From Myxococcales bacterium (GTDB taxonomy: Bacteria; Myxococcota_A; Polyangia; JAAYKL01), in contig JAAYKL010000046.1 in NCBI GenBank assembly GCA_012522445.1, forward strand, positions 20,752 through 84,751: a stretch of DNA of 64,000 nt, given 5' to 3'. Positions 17,579 to 25,972 of this stretch are shown piece after piece. A program made the translations under genes and the position numbers. Within the stretch, counting starts at the first letter, position 1, and each line of letters starts with the position of its first letter. The notes under the pieces were generated by a model. It made no database searches, was not told the DNA's origin, and saw nothing but the letters and a program-made list of their open reading frames with translations.

Positions 17579-18739
17579 TTAGCGGATGGCGGGGCGGGCC
17601 TCGACGCGCACTTGGTGGACCGCGCGTTTGCCGTCGCGCAAAACCTCGATGGCCACCACGTTGCCCACCCCGGCGGTGTTGGTCATCCAGGCCAGGGCCT
17701 CGACGCCTTTCACGGGTTGCTGGTTGAACGACACGATGATGTCGCCCGGTTGGATGCCCGCGCGGTGGGCCGGGCTGTTTTCGTAGAGCTCGGTCACCAT
17801 GATGCCCTCGGTGGCCCCGGTCATCCGCCGCAGCTCGTCGTTGAGCTCGCGGATGCCCACGCCGATCCACGCCGGCACGATGCGCCCCGCGTTTTTCAAC
17901 TGCGGCAATATGGTGCGCAGCATGTTGATGGGCACCGCAAACCCGATGCCCTGCCCCTCGGCGGAGATCGCCGTGTTCATGCCGATGACCTCGCCGGCGG
18001 TGTTCGACAGCGGCCCCCCGGAGTTGCCCGGGTTAATGGAGGCGTCGGTTTGGATGAAGTTTTGGTATCCCTGGGTGCGCATGCCGACGTCGCGCCCGCC
18101 GCGTCCCTTGGCGCTGACAATGCCCGCGGTCACCGTGTGCGAGAGGCCAAAGGGATTGCCGATGGCGAGCACCCACTCGCCCACCTCCAGCGCGTCGGAG
18201 TCGCCAAGCGTCACCGGGGTCAACTGCGGGGCGTCGATGTGCAGCAGGGCCACGTCCAAGGCCGCGTCGGCCCCCACCGGCGTCGCGGGCACCTCGCGTC
18301 CGTCCTCGAGCTGAATCATGATTTCGTAGGCGCCCTGCACCACGTGAAAATTCGTGAACACATAACCCTGGGCGTCGATGACAAACCCCGTCCCCAGCGA
18401 GCGCCGCACGCGGTCCTGGTTCGGCAGGCCAAAGAGCTCGCCGAAGATATTTAGGCCCCGGGGCCCCTCCCCCACCAATTGCTTGGCAAAGATGCTCACC
18501 ACCGAGGGCTTGAGCTTTTTCACCGTGGCGACAAAGGACCCCGGCACATTGGGATACACCACGCGCACCTCGGGGGGCGCAGACAGCGGCGCGGGGTCGG
18601 GCGTGGGTGTGGGCGCAGGAGAAGACTCGGAGAGGGGGCGGCATCCCGCGGGGCCGCTCAGACACAGCAGCAATCCCAGCAAGCCCAGCCAGACAGGGGA
18701 ACGGCGTTTTGTCGGGCGGCTGTTCAGCTCTCGGAACAT
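17579..18739 (-). CDS. HtrA/DegP-type serine protease with one PDZ domain
   Basis: A 386-residue envelope protease. The N terminus has a hydrophobic segment (VWLGLLGLLLCLSGPAGC) with Cys at about residue 33; Pro at -3 makes it a poor lipobox, so signal peptide or anchor is uncertain. A Pro-rich linker follows. The trypsin-like domain carries the triad His in TNFHVV, Asp in ALDVALL and Ser in NPGNSGGPL. A single PDZ domain (about 285-380, GIMVTELYENSPAHRAGIQPGDIIVSFN) ends the protein, as in DegS rather than two-PDZ DegP. Its start overlaps the DUF1844 gene by 16 bases. Quality control of envelope proteins or stress signalling is inferred. Confidence 0.93.
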   Translation of the reverse strand: MFRELNSRPTKRRSPVWLGLLGLLLCLSGPAGCRPLSESSPAPTPTPDPAPLSAPPEVRVVYPNVPGSFVATVKKLKPSVVSIFAKQLVGEGPRGLNIFGELFGLPNQDRVRRSLGTGFVIDAQGYVFTNFHVVQGAYEIMIQLEDGREVPATPVGADAALDVALLHIDAPQLTPVTLGDSDALEVGEWVLAIGNPFGLSHTVTAGIVSAKGRGGRDVGMRTQGYQNFIQTDASINPGNSGGPLSNTAGEVIGMNTAISAEGQGIGFAVPINMLRTILPQLKNAGRIVPAWIGVGIRELNDELRRMTGATEGIMVTELYENSPAHRAGIQPGDIIVSFNQQPVKGVEALAWMTNTAGVGNVVAIEVLRDGKRAVHQVRVEARPAIR

Positions 18740-19044
18740 TCGGCCTTCGCAGAGGCGGCGATGAAGGCGGTGCGCAGGTTGTAGTGCACCTCGCGGATCA
18801 GGCGCTCCTCTTCGGTGGTGAGGTTGCCCTGCGTTTTGTGCATCAGCATTTTCAGCATGTCGATGGTTTGACGCGCCATGCAGAGGTTGATGGATGTGAT
18901 GTTGGTTTCGGGGTGCGGCACAAGCCCCAGGTGGTAGGCGGCAGAGGAGCTCAGTGACAGAACGAATGTGTTGAAATCAATGGGAATCCCGGGCTCGTCG
19001 AGTGGGTCTTTTACTTCGGGGATGTCCTGCAGGTTTTCGGTCAT
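18724..19044 (-). CDS. DUF1844 family protein
   Basis: The 106-residue soluble protein matches the DUF1844 pattern: IDFNTFVLSLSSSAAYHLGL, then ARQTIDMLKMLMHKTQGNLT and EEERLIREVHYNLRTAF. The family is small, helical and widespread in Myxococcota, Acidobacteriota and similar groups; no function is established. It is followed by and overlaps the HtrA gene, and is preceded by a 60-residue reading frame 23 bases upstream. The grouping suggests an envelope or housekeeping role but does not define it. Confidence 0.85.
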   Translation of the reverse strand: MTENLQDIPEVKDPLDEPGIPIDFNTFVLSLSSSAAYHLGLVPHPETNITSINLCMARQTIDMLKMLMHKTQGNLTTEEERLIREVHYNLRTAFIAASAKAECSES

Positions 19045-19067
19045 GCCAAACGCTCGTTTCTGCGATG

Positions 19068-19250
19068 TTACTCCGCGTCTTTTTGCGAATCGCTGCCGTT
19101 TTCAGCGTCGCCCATGACGATGGGTTCGCTCTCGCTCGCTTTGTCTGGCAGCGCCGCCAGATAGGTTTTTAGCTGTTTTTCGGAAACGACGCCGCTGCGG
19201 ATATTTCTATCGAGGATGCGTCGGTCCATCTGTGTTTCAGGAATACTCAT
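19068..19250 (-). CDS. Small hypothetical protein (60 residues)
   Basis: A short frame starting MSIPETQMDRRILDRNIRSG and ending in an acidic Ser/Asp/Glu tail. GGAGA lies seven bases before its ATG and a promoter-like pair lies at 19292-19319, which supports it as a real gene. The core DRRILDRNIRSGVVSEKQLK looks like a short helical motif with a charged tail. It is the first gene ahead of the DUF1844 and HtrA genes, 23 bases upstream. I do not recognise a family. Confidence 0.65.
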   Translation of the reverse strand: MSIPETQMDRRILDRNIRSGVVSEKQLKTYLAALPDKASESEPIVMGDAENGSDSQKDAE

Positions 19251-19291
19251 GTGAAAATCTCCGTAACCAGTGGGTTAATCAACTCCGAAGG

Positions 19292-19319
19292 AATATGGCC
19301 AAAAATCGGTGTTCGTCAA
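19292..19319 (-). promoter_or_regulatory. Candidate promoter of the small protein/DUF1844/HtrA group
   Basis: On the minus strand TTGACG (19319-19314) and CATATT (19297-19292) are 16 bases apart, 41 bases before the ATG at 19250. Confidence 0.5.
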
Positions 19320-19337
19320 CCCAAGGAAGCGATTTCT

Positions 19338-20576
19338 TCATCTATCAAATAACATGGAAAGAAGTTGCGGCGCCAGGACTTCCCATTGGCGCAGTGCGGC
19401 CGATGCCGCGCCGGCGTGCGCCCATTTTTGTGTAACGGCGGGATTGCCCATCGCAAACGACAGGGCCTGGCGCAGTGCCGCGGCGTCTCCGGGCGCGGTC
19501 AACCAGCCATTTTCCCGGTGCGAGATCACTTCACCGATACCGCCTGTGTCCGAGGCGATGACCGGGATTTGCGCGGTGAGGCCTTCGAGCACGACGAGGG
19601 GCATGCCTTCGTGGCGGCCATCGGGCATGGGCAAGGAGGGGACGACGAGCGCGTCACACGCGTGCAGCAACCGCGCGCGCATCCGCGGATCGGCGCTACC
19701 GGTAAACAGGGCGCGCACAGCGGTGTCCTTGGCCATCGCCTCCCAGGCAGGGCGCTGTTGTCCATCGCCGGCGGCCACCAACATGGCGCCCTCCAGACCC
19801 GCGAGGGCGCGCAGCAACACGTCCAGTCCCTTAATGGGCACCATGCGCCCCAAGAACAACACGGCGAAGCCCTCGATGCCCAACGCGTCGCGGACCGCTT
19901 CGCGCGGCATGTCTGTGCGCAGCTCGTCCCCAAAGCACCCCATGGGCACCACGCGGTGATGCGGCAACGCGGCGCTGGGAGTTCCCAAAATCGCGGCGTA
20001 CTCCGCGCGTAGCTGCGCCGAGACAAAGCCCACGTGACGGGCGTGGCGCGAAATTCTGCGGGCCATGGGCGCCCCCAACGGGATGCGCGACAACAGGTGC
20101 ACGTCGCCGGAGTGGGCCAGTGCCAGGTGCGGCAATCGAGCGGGCGCAAACACTGAGGCCAGGAGCGCCGAGGGCAACAACCAGTGGCTGATGAGGCCGT
20201 CCCAGTCGTTGGCGTGGCGTGCCAGGGATGTGCCCAGGGCAGCCAGGGCCGCGGGCATCTGCCACAGGCGGTGGGGTGCGCGGCGGAGGTTGTCGAGTAC
20301 GCCGTCTCCGTAGAAGAGCGTCTGCCACCGGCGGGGGCGCACATAAGGCACCCGCACAACCCGCACCCCGTCCATTGCCTCCGGTGTGATCGGCGATGCG
20401 GGCACAGGGGCACCGGCGGGAGACACCGGCGCGGGCTGCGGCGCCAACACGGTCACCCGGTGTCCGCGCTGCACCAGGGAGCGGGCCATGCCGTGCACGA
20501 AGGCCCCCGGGGCATCGCCCAAAAAACGCGGATACGAAGTGGTGAGAAAACCGATGTGCTTCGGCGCGTGGCTCAA
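19338..20576 (-). CDS. Family 4 glycosyltransferase
   Basis: A 412-residue GT-B glycosyltransferase. The N terminus KHIGFLTTSYPRFLGDAPGAFVHG and the C-terminal donor domain are typical of family GT4: AVLFLGRMVPIKGLDVLLRAL, VVPSLPMPDGRHEGMPLVVLE and VIASDTGGIGEVI. The acceptor/donor pair cannot be told. The start is a TTG at 20576 that overlaps the stop of the preceding glycosyltransferase gene as TTGA; no ATG exists near the conserved N terminus. The longer open frame upstream belongs to another gene in another frame. It closes a run of envelope-sugar genes. Confidence 0.88.
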   Translation of the reverse strand: MSHAPKHIGFLTTSYPRFLGDAPGAFVHGMARSLVQRGHRVTVLAPQPAPVSPAGAPVPASPITPEAMDGVRVVRVPYVRPRRWQTLFYGDGVLDNLRRAPHRLWQMPAALAALGTSLARHANDWDGLISHWLLPSALLASVFAPARLPHLALAHSGDVHLLSRIPLGAPMARRISRHARHVGFVSAQLRAEYAAILGTPSAALPHHRVVPMGCFGDELRTDMPREAVRDALGIEGFAVLFLGRMVPIKGLDVLLRALAGLEGAMLVAAGDGQQRPAWEAMAKDTAVRALFTGSADPRMRARLLHACDALVVPSLPMPDGRHEGMPLVVLEGLTAQIPVIASDTGGIGEVISHRENGWLTAPGDAAALRQALSFAMGNPAVTQKWAHAGAASAALRQWEVLAPQLLSMLFDR

Positions 20577-21391
20577 AGTTCGGAGGCCCCTTCGGCGAGC
20601 CCCGCCTTGGGACGCAACGCCATGCGGCGGCGCATCCACCAAGAGCGCACAATGACCTTGGGCACGCGAAACACGCCGGTGGTCAGCGAGATGCCCGACA
20701 CCTCGTCGCCGTAGAGCGGGCGCACACACACCTGCGCCAGGCGCGCGTCGATGCCGTGCAGGTGCGCCAGGATGTCGTTGGGGAAGCCGTAACGCGGCCA
20801 CAATGATGCGAGCGGCAGTTGCGAAATGGCGGCGGCGCTGATGGCGGTAAAGCCGCACTGGGAGTCGCGCACGTCCCGGTAGCCCGAGGCATAACGCGTG
20901 GCAATGCTCAGCACGTGATTGCCGACAAAGCGCGACAGGGGCATGCGCCAAAACACCCCGGGATAAGAGAGCCGGTCGCCCTTGGCGTAATCCGCGGTGC
21001 CCGCAGCCACTGGCGCAATGAGGGCGGCCAGGTCATCGGGGTCCATTTGGGCGTCTCCCGCCATCACCGCCACGACGTCGGCGCGCCACTCCAGCGCGTG
21101 GGCATAACCCGTGACGATGGCCCCGCCCACGCCGCGGTTTTCGCCGTGGACAACGAGCGTCAGCCGCGCGTTTTGCGGTTGCAGGCCGCGCACGATCACC
21201 GCGGTGTTGTCGGTGCTGGCGTCGTCGACCACGATGATGCGATCGACGTAATCGGGGATGGCGGTCACCGCGCGGGCGATGAGCTTTTCCTCGTTGTGTG
21301 CGGGCACCACCACGGCGATTTGTTTGTCAGCAAACATCGCCGCCATATACCACAGCAGCGCCGCGTCGCAACGGTATAGATGGGCGGGCAT
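20573..21391 (-). CDS. Family 2 glycosyltransferase (polyprenyl-phosphate sugar transferase-like)
   Basis: A 272-residue GT-A enzyme resembling dolichyl/polyprenyl-phosphate mannose synthases. Key motifs are IAVVVPAHNEEKLIARAV, IIVVDDASTDNT, ENRGVGGAIVTGY and AVMAGDAQMDP, with the catalytic acidic residues in GDAQMDP. The C-terminal part lacks clear membrane segments, so transfer to a lipid carrier at the inner face is inferred. The ATG at 21391 overlaps the MATE stop as TGATG; an alternative ATG at 21337 (MFADKQIAVVV) fits the conserved N terminus better. Either way it is coupled to its neighbours. Confidence 0.88.
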   Translation of the reverse strand: MPAHLYRCDAALLWYMAAMFADKQIAVVVPAHNEEKLIARAVTAIPDYVDRIIVVDDASTDNTAVIVRGLQPQNARLTLVVHGENRGVGGAIVTGYAHALEWRADVVAVMAGDAQMDPDDLAALIAPVAAGTADYAKGDRLSYPGVFWRMPLSRFVGNHVLSIATRYASGYRDVRDSQCGFTAISAAAISQLPLASLWPRYGFPNDILAHLHGIDARLAQVCVRPLYGDEVSGISLTTGVFRVPKVIVRSWWMRRRMALRPKAGLAEGASEL

Positions 21392-22758
21392 CAGGCCGCG
21401 ACATCGTGCACCAGGCGCCGAATCCAAGCGCGGGAGCGGAAGCGCCACGCCCAGATGAAGAGCTTGACGAACTCTTCGCCGAAGGCCGCCAAGTAAACCA
21501 ATGCGATGGGCCAGTGCCACGAAAAGGCCGCCAGATAACAAAAGGGAATGCCCACCAACCACTGGCAAGAGACGTCCATGAACAAGACAAAACGCGTGTC
21601 CGCCCCGCTCTGCAAAATGCCCACGACACCCACCACATTGGCGGCGAGGATCGGCGTGGTCAGCAGCATCGCCCACAGCACCGAACGGGCCGCCTCCAGG
21701 GTCTCTGCGGTCATCTGTCCGTAGAGCGAAAAGATGAGCGGCTCGCCGAGCCAAACCAACAAGACGGCGATGAGTGACGCGCCCACGCCAAAGGCCACCA
21801 AGACCTGGCTGCGGTACCACGCGTGCTGAAACTCTCCGGCCCCGAGGTGGTGCCCCATGATCACGCCTGTGGCCGTGGAGATGCCCCAGAAAAAGGCGAA
21901 CATAATGGTGCGCATCGGCTGCACCATGCTGACGCTCGCCAGCTCGAGGGTCCCCATGTGGCCGTAAATCGCTTGGTAGACAAAGGCGCCCACGTGCCAC
22001 GCCACGCCGCCGATCGTCAGCGGCACGCTGATGCGCAAAAAGTGGCGCACCGCCTGGCTGTCCAGGGCGCGCCAGACGCGCAGCGGGGTGACGCGAATCG
22101 CCGTCTTGGCCACGGCCAAGTAAACGAAGATGAACGCCACTTCGATGAGCATCGACAAGAGGGTGGCCAGGGCCGCGCCGTCAATGCCCAGCGCCGGAGC
22201 GCCGAGGTTGCCGAAGATCAGCACCCAGTTGAGGAAGATGTTGGAGAGCACCGCCACCGTCGTGAAGATGAAATTGACGTGCGGCCGCCCCATGGCATTG
22301 AGCCCCGCTCCCACGCTGGCGACGATGGTCATCCCCAAGGGCAACAGCGCGGTGATGCGCAAGTAGCGCGCCCCCAACGCGATGATCTCCCCCTGATCGG
22401 TGCCGATGCGCATGACCCCTGCGGGCCACAAAAACAGCAGCAGGCAAAGCGGCAACATCAGCAGCGCGCTCGCGGCCACGCCGATGTTCACGGTTTGCGC
22501 CAGGCGTTTCGTTTGCTTGGCGCCGAAAAACTGCGCGCCCAAAATGCCCACCCCCGCGGCCAGCCCCCAGACAACGCTGTTGAAGAGCATGTGCAGGTTG
22601 GTGCAGAGCCCCACCGCGGCCAGCGAGTTTTCACCGATCTGCCCCAGCATGAACATATCGGCGATGTAGCGCGACGAGTGCAGCAGGTACTGCAGGCTCA
22701 CCGGGATGGCCAAGCGGAAGAGCTTTTGAAAAAACATTCTATCGAGGTACGCGCGCAT
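21391..22758 (-). CDS. MATE-family transporter
   Basis: A 455-residue polytopic inner-membrane protein with about twelve hydrophobic helices and the two-fold MATE layout: LGQIGENSLAAVGLC and GVGILGAQFFGAKQ in the first half, GVIMGHHLGAG in the second. MATE proteins export drugs or organic cations in exchange for ions; relatives in the same superfamily flip lipid-linked sugars. Its position directly before two glycosyltransferase genes makes a lipid-linked sugar or other envelope substrate worth considering. The start is either the ATG at 22758 or that at 22737; neither has a good ribosome site. Confidence 0.88.
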   Translation of the reverse strand: MRAYLDRMFFQKLFRLAIPVSLQYLLHSSRYIADMFMLGQIGENSLAAVGLCTNLHMLFNSVVWGLAAGVGILGAQFFGAKQTKRLAQTVNIGVAASALLMLPLCLLLFLWPAGVMRIGTDQGEIIALGARYLRITALLPLGMTIVASVGAGLNAMGRPHVNFIFTTVAVLSNIFLNWVLIFGNLGAPALGIDGAALATLLSMLIEVAFIFVYLAVAKTAIRVTPLRVWRALDSQAVRHFLRISVPLTIGGVAWHVGAFVYQAIYGHMGTLELASVSMVQPMRTIMFAFFWGISTATGVIMGHHLGAGEFQHAWYRSQVLVAFGVGASLIAVLLVWLGEPLIFSLYGQMTAETLEAARSVLWAMLLTTPILAANVVGVVGILQSGADTRFVLFMDVSCQWLVGIPFCYLAAFSWHWPIALVYLAAFGEEFVKLFIWAWRFRSRAWIRRLVHDVAA

Positions 22759-22813
22759 ACACACTGTCCAGTTTGTCGCGTGACGGGGCTGCGGTGCTAT
22801 CGGTGCACCGCAA

Positions 22814-23740
22814 TTAGGGCGACAGCAACGAGATCGCCACGCCCACGCGGAGGCCGTAGGTCGACACCACAAAGCGTTGCAAGCCGAGAAAATCGAGCAT
22901 CTCCAAAATGATCGCGATGCCCGCCGGAAAGACATCGGCACGTTGGGCGCGGAGTCCGGTGCGGGCCATCCGCTCCTCGGTAGAGAGGGCGGCCATGCGG
23001 TAGAGCCAGCGCCGCACGGTGTCGCGCTCCAAGGCGAGGCGATGGATGCGGTCGCGGTCAAATGTTTCCAGCCCTTGCTCCAGGCAGCCCAGCGTCGTCG
23101 CGGTCCCACCCACGCCCACCAGCCGCGGCGCCGACCGGGGCGAAAACGGAAACGCCGCCTCGGCCAAAGCGTCGCGCACCAAGCCGCGCATGGCTTCGAT
23201 GCGGGCCGTTGTCAGGCGCTCCCCCCCGGAGACGCGCTCGGTCAAACGCACCACCCCCAAGGGCAAGCTCAAAAACGACCACGCGCCATCGCCGAGGCAG
23301 AGGCTCAGCTCCGTCGATTGTCCCCCCACGTCTAGCACCGCTGCATCTGCGAATTCCGGCATGTCCAGCAACGCCCCGCGGCTGCTGTATTGCGCCTCGG
23401 TTTTTGCGTCGATGATGTCGATGGGATGCCCGAGGAGCTGCCCCGCTGGCTCGGTGAACGCCGCTGCGTTGGACGCCATGCGCAGCACCGCGGTGCCCAC
23501 GGCCTTCACCGGGACACGCGCCATATCAAAGGTGTCGCGCAGCTCGCGCAGCCCTGCCAATCCCCGGGCCATCGCCGTCTCCGACAGCCGCCCGTCGCGC
23601 GTCACGCCCTCGGAGAGGCGCACCGGCAAGGAGATGTCGCGCAGCACCGAAAACTGCCCCGCCGCATTGCGCTGCAGCCAGCATGCCGCAAATGTATTGG
23701 AGCCGATGTCGAGACCGATGGCGCTACGCAGGCCGTGCAT
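22814..23740 (-). CDS. Ppx/GppA-family phosphatase
   Basis: The 308-residue protein has the actin-like ATPase fold signatures IGLDIGSNTFAACWL, TAVLRMASNAAAF, AVLDVGGQSTEL and VGVGGTATTLGCLEQGL. The family hydrolyses inorganic polyphosphate and/or the (p)ppGpp precursor pppGpp; the short single-domain form seen here is common outside enterics. It lies 26 bases after the OmpA-type lipoprotein gene and 55 bases before the MATE gene. A role in stringent or phosphate metabolism is inferred from the family only. Confidence 0.9.
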   Translation of the reverse strand: MHGLRSAIGLDIGSNTFAACWLQRNAAGQFSVLRDISLPVRLSEGVTRDGRLSETAMARGLAGLRELRDTFDMARVPVKAVGTAVLRMASNAAAFTEPAGQLLGHPIDIIDAKTEAQYSSRGALLDMPEFADAAVLDVGGQSTELSLCLGDGAWSFLSLPLGVVRLTERVSGGERLTTARIEAMRGLVRDALAEAAFPFSPRSAPRLVGVGGTATTLGCLEQGLETFDRDRIHRLALERDTVRRWLYRMAALSTEERMARTGLRAQRADVFPAGIAIILEMLDFLGLQRFVVSTYGLRVGVAISLLSP

Positions 23741-23766
23741 GGAAGAGGGGGTGCGGCAAAGGGGGG

Positions 23767-24588
23767 TTATTTTTTGACGTCTTTTTCGAGGTCGCTCAAG
23801 TCGGGGAGTTCGTCCCAGTTGGGCAACAGGGTGATTTCGATGCGGCGATTGGCCGCCTGGCCCTCGGCCGTGTCGTTGGTATCGGCCGGCGAAAACTCCG
23901 CATATCCCGCCGCAGAAATCGAGGTGGGATTGACGCCGTTGTCCTGCATGTACTTGACGACGGTCACGGCGCGCGCCGTGGAGAGCTCCCAGTTGGAGGG
24001 GAATTTCTTCGAGCGGATGGGCACGTTGTCGGTGTGGCCCGCCACCTGGAATTTGCGGTCGTCGATCGTGGCCAAAATGGCGGCCAACTGCAACAAAGCC
24101 TCCTTGCCCTCTGCGGAGAGCTCGGCCTTGCCCGTGTCGAACAAGATGTTCGAGGCCATCTCCACGACCATCTGGCCGTTGACCAGGCGAATCTTCAGTT
24201 TTCCGGAGTCGACCAGCGTTTTGAACTTCTCAATGATCTCGCGGTATTTGGCCATGCGCGCCACCTGGGCTTCGCGTTCGGCACGCAGGCGCGCTTCGCG
24301 GGCGCGGGTCTCTTCTAAGTCGCTCGACAGCATGCTTTTTTCGCCCAGCAGGGACTGCACGTCTTGGCCCAATTGCGCGAGCTTCGCCGACATCAACTGG
24401 TGCTCTGCGCGCATTTGGTTCAACTGATTTTGCAGTTCAATGTTGTGCTTGGCCGCGGCGTCGAGGCTGTCTTTCAATTGCTGGGCCTCTTGCACCTTGG
24501 CGTTGTACTGATCTTTGGGGATGCCACAGCCAGCCAGGCCGCAACACAGCAGCGCACCGAGAATGAGCGCGGTCTTTTTCGTTGTCAT
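23767..24588 (-). CDS. OmpA-domain outer-membrane lipoprotein with coiled coil
   Basis: The 273-residue precursor has a lipoprotein signal with lipobox LAGC (Cys about 21). A Gln/Glu/Ala-rich coiled coil spans about residues 30-120. A C-terminal OmpA/MotB domain (about 140-260) shows ILFDTGKAELSAEGKEAL, VAGHTDNVPI, NWELSTARA and NRRIEITL. The layout (lipid anchor, periplasmic coiled coil, peptidoglycan-binding domain) fits a tether between outer membrane and wall. GGAGG lies six bases before the ATG. It follows mglA by 74 bases on the same strand. Confidence 0.9.
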   Translation of the reverse strand: MTTKKTALILGALLCCGLAGCGIPKDQYNAKVQEAQQLKDSLDAAAKHNIELQNQLNQMRAEHQLMSAKLAQLGQDVQSLLGEKSMLSSDLEETRAREARLRAEREAQVARMAKYREIIEKFKTLVDSGKLKIRLVNGQMVVEMASNILFDTGKAELSAEGKEALLQLAAILATIDDRKFQVAGHTDNVPIRSKKFPSNWELSTARAVTVVKYMQDNGVNPTSISAAGYAEFSPADTNDTAEGQAANRRIEITLLPNWDELPDLSDLEKDVKK

Positions 24589-24621
24589 AATTTGCCTCCG
24601 TTGGGGAATGTTAGGGAGTGA

Positions 24622-24643
24622 TTGGGGCGTCGGTGTGCCCCAA
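24622..24643. repeat. Inverted repeat between mglA and the OmpA lipoprotein gene
   Basis: TTGGGGC and GCCCCAA form a perfect 7-bp stem around an 8-base loop. There is no T-run on either strand, so it is not a convincing terminator; it may be an RNA processing or stability element between two co-directional genes. Confidence 0.45.
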
Positions 24644-24662
24644 ATTCGCGAGCTGATGCGGG

Positions 24663-25250
24663 CTACGAACCTTTTTTCAGCTCATTTAGCACCAATTTTG
24701 CCACGGCTTTGAGGGTGTCGAAGACCCCTTGTCCCGTGGGGCAGACCGCCTCAAAATCCGGCACGCCATTGGGATTGAGCAAGGCGCGCATTTCGGCCAC
24801 ATCGGCGATGTTGGGCAGGTCGCGCTTGTTGTACTGAATCACGTGGGGCAGTTTATCGAGGTCGTATCCCTGCTCCTGCAGGTTGTAGCGCAGGTTCTCC
24901 ATGGACTCCATGTTGGCTTCCATGCGCTCGATTTGCGAGTCCGCCACAAACACCACGCCGTCGACCCCCTTGAGGATCAGCTTTCGCGACGCGTCGTAAA
25001 ACACCTGTCCGGGAACGGTGTAGAGGTGAAAGCGGGTTTTGAAACCGCGAATCTCGCCCAGCGCCAATGGGAGAAAGTCGAAAAACAGCGTGCGATCGGT
25101 TTCGGTGGCCAGTGAAATCATCTTGCCCTTCGCGTCGGGCATTGTCTTGTTGTAGATGTACTGCAGGTTTGTGGTTTTGCCGCACAAGCCCGGCCCGTAG
25201 TAGACGATTTTGCAGTTGATTTCACGCGATGAATAGTTAATGAATGCCAT
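24663..25250 (-). CDS. mglA: MglA-type polarity GTPase
   Basis: The 195-residue product has the same length as Myxococcus MglA and very similar sequence as I recall it. It opens with [20 protein letters not shown] and has the P-loop [12 protein letters not shown]. The switch region is [20 protein letters not shown], and NKRDLP gives guanine recognition. In Myxococcus, GTP-bound MglA marks the leading cell pole and connects to type IV pili and gliding motors, controlled by MglB. The gene lies 12 bases after mglB. It implies polarised surface motility or another polarity-controlled process. Confidence 0.95.
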   Translation of the reverse strand: MAFINYSSREINCKIVYYGPGLCGKTTNLQYIYNKTMPDAKGKMISLATETDRTLFFDFLPLALGEIRGFKTRFHLYTVPGQVFYDASRKLILKGVDGVVFVADSQIERMEANMESMENLRYNLQEQGYDLDKLPHVIQYNKRDLPNIADVAEMRALLNPNGVPDFEAVCPTGQGVFDTLKAVAKLVLNELKKGS

Positions 25251-25263
25251 TAGTTAACATCCT

Positions 25264-25746
25264 CTAATCGTTGAACAAATTGTCGATATCATCATCCGTG
25301 ATCTCAGAGAACGGCGTGGTGGTGTTGGGGTCTTGTACTTTTTGCAACAGGGACTCAAAAATGGCGTTTAGCGCCTCGTTGGCCTTGCGCACGCGCAAGC
25401 GGACGAGCCCCAGAGAAGAGCGCTCGTCGAAAATCACCACGAGGATCACCCGCTGTCCCACGATTTGTATGTGGATGTTTTGGCGTTCGCCCTCGTGGAA
25501 TTGGGTGGCGAATTCGTTTTCTTTTAGCAGCTTTGCCATGCCACCGGTGGCGGCGATGTTGCCAGCGGTCAGCGATGCCAACGATGTGGTATCAATGGTT
25601 TCGTACTCGCCGGAGGTGGCGATGAGCTGTCCGTTTTTGTCGATGATAAAGACGACGATGGCATTGGCATCCCGAACGAGTTTGTCGCAGACCTCTTGGA
25701 TCTGATTGAACTCCTGCTCGAACATGACCATGTTGGATTCGATCAT
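25264..25746 (-). CDS. mglB: MglB-type roadblock/LC7 GTPase-activating protein
   Basis: The 160-residue product has the Roadblock/LC7 fold features of MglB: VFIIDKNGQLIATSGEYE, IDTTSLASLTAGNIAATGGM, VVIFDERSSLGLVRLRVRKA and an acidic tail ITDDDIDNLFND. In Myxococcus, MglB activates GTP hydrolysis by MglA and marks the lagging pole. The start is the ATG at 25746 because GGAG lies seven bases upstream; the much longer open frame runs through the upstream intergenic region. mglB and mglA form a pair in the usual order. Confidence 0.95.
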   Translation of the reverse strand: MIESNMVMFEQEFNQIQEVCDKLVRDANAIVVFIIDKNGQLIATSGEYETIDTTSLASLTAGNIAATGGMAKLLKENEFATQFHEGERQNIHIQIVGQRVILVVIFDERSSLGLVRLRVRKANEALNAIFESLLQKVQDPNTTTPFSEITDDDIDNLFND

Positions 25747-25972
25747 TCTCAACTCCTGCAGGTTGCGTTTCAGCGGCAAAAAAGCAAGCGCATCTGCTTG
25801 TTTAGCCGTGGTTTTAACAGACATGCAGACGCTCTTCAAGATGCGATCGGGACACGCCCGCGGATTCTCGTTGTTCCCCTTGGCCTGGGAGTTCTTGCGC
25901 GCCCGCGAGGCGTATGATACGGAAAACAATCTTTTGGCGCAGCGTTTCGCGCCTTCTGCCAAAAGCCGACGC

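Noticed and set aside
20577..20951. N-terminal extension of the GT4 glycosyltransferase
   Set aside because: It overlaps the GT2 gene in another frame and is Arg/Ala-rich; the conserved GT4 start follows the TTG at 20576.
24622..24643. Terminator between mglA and the OmpA lipoprotein gene
   Set aside because: The inverted repeat is perfect but lacks a T-run on either strand, so it does not break the proposed transcript.
25758..25790. Hairpin with a following T-run on the minus strand upstream of mglB
   Set aside because: The best stem is five base pairs with a six-base loop; chance is a sufficient explanation.
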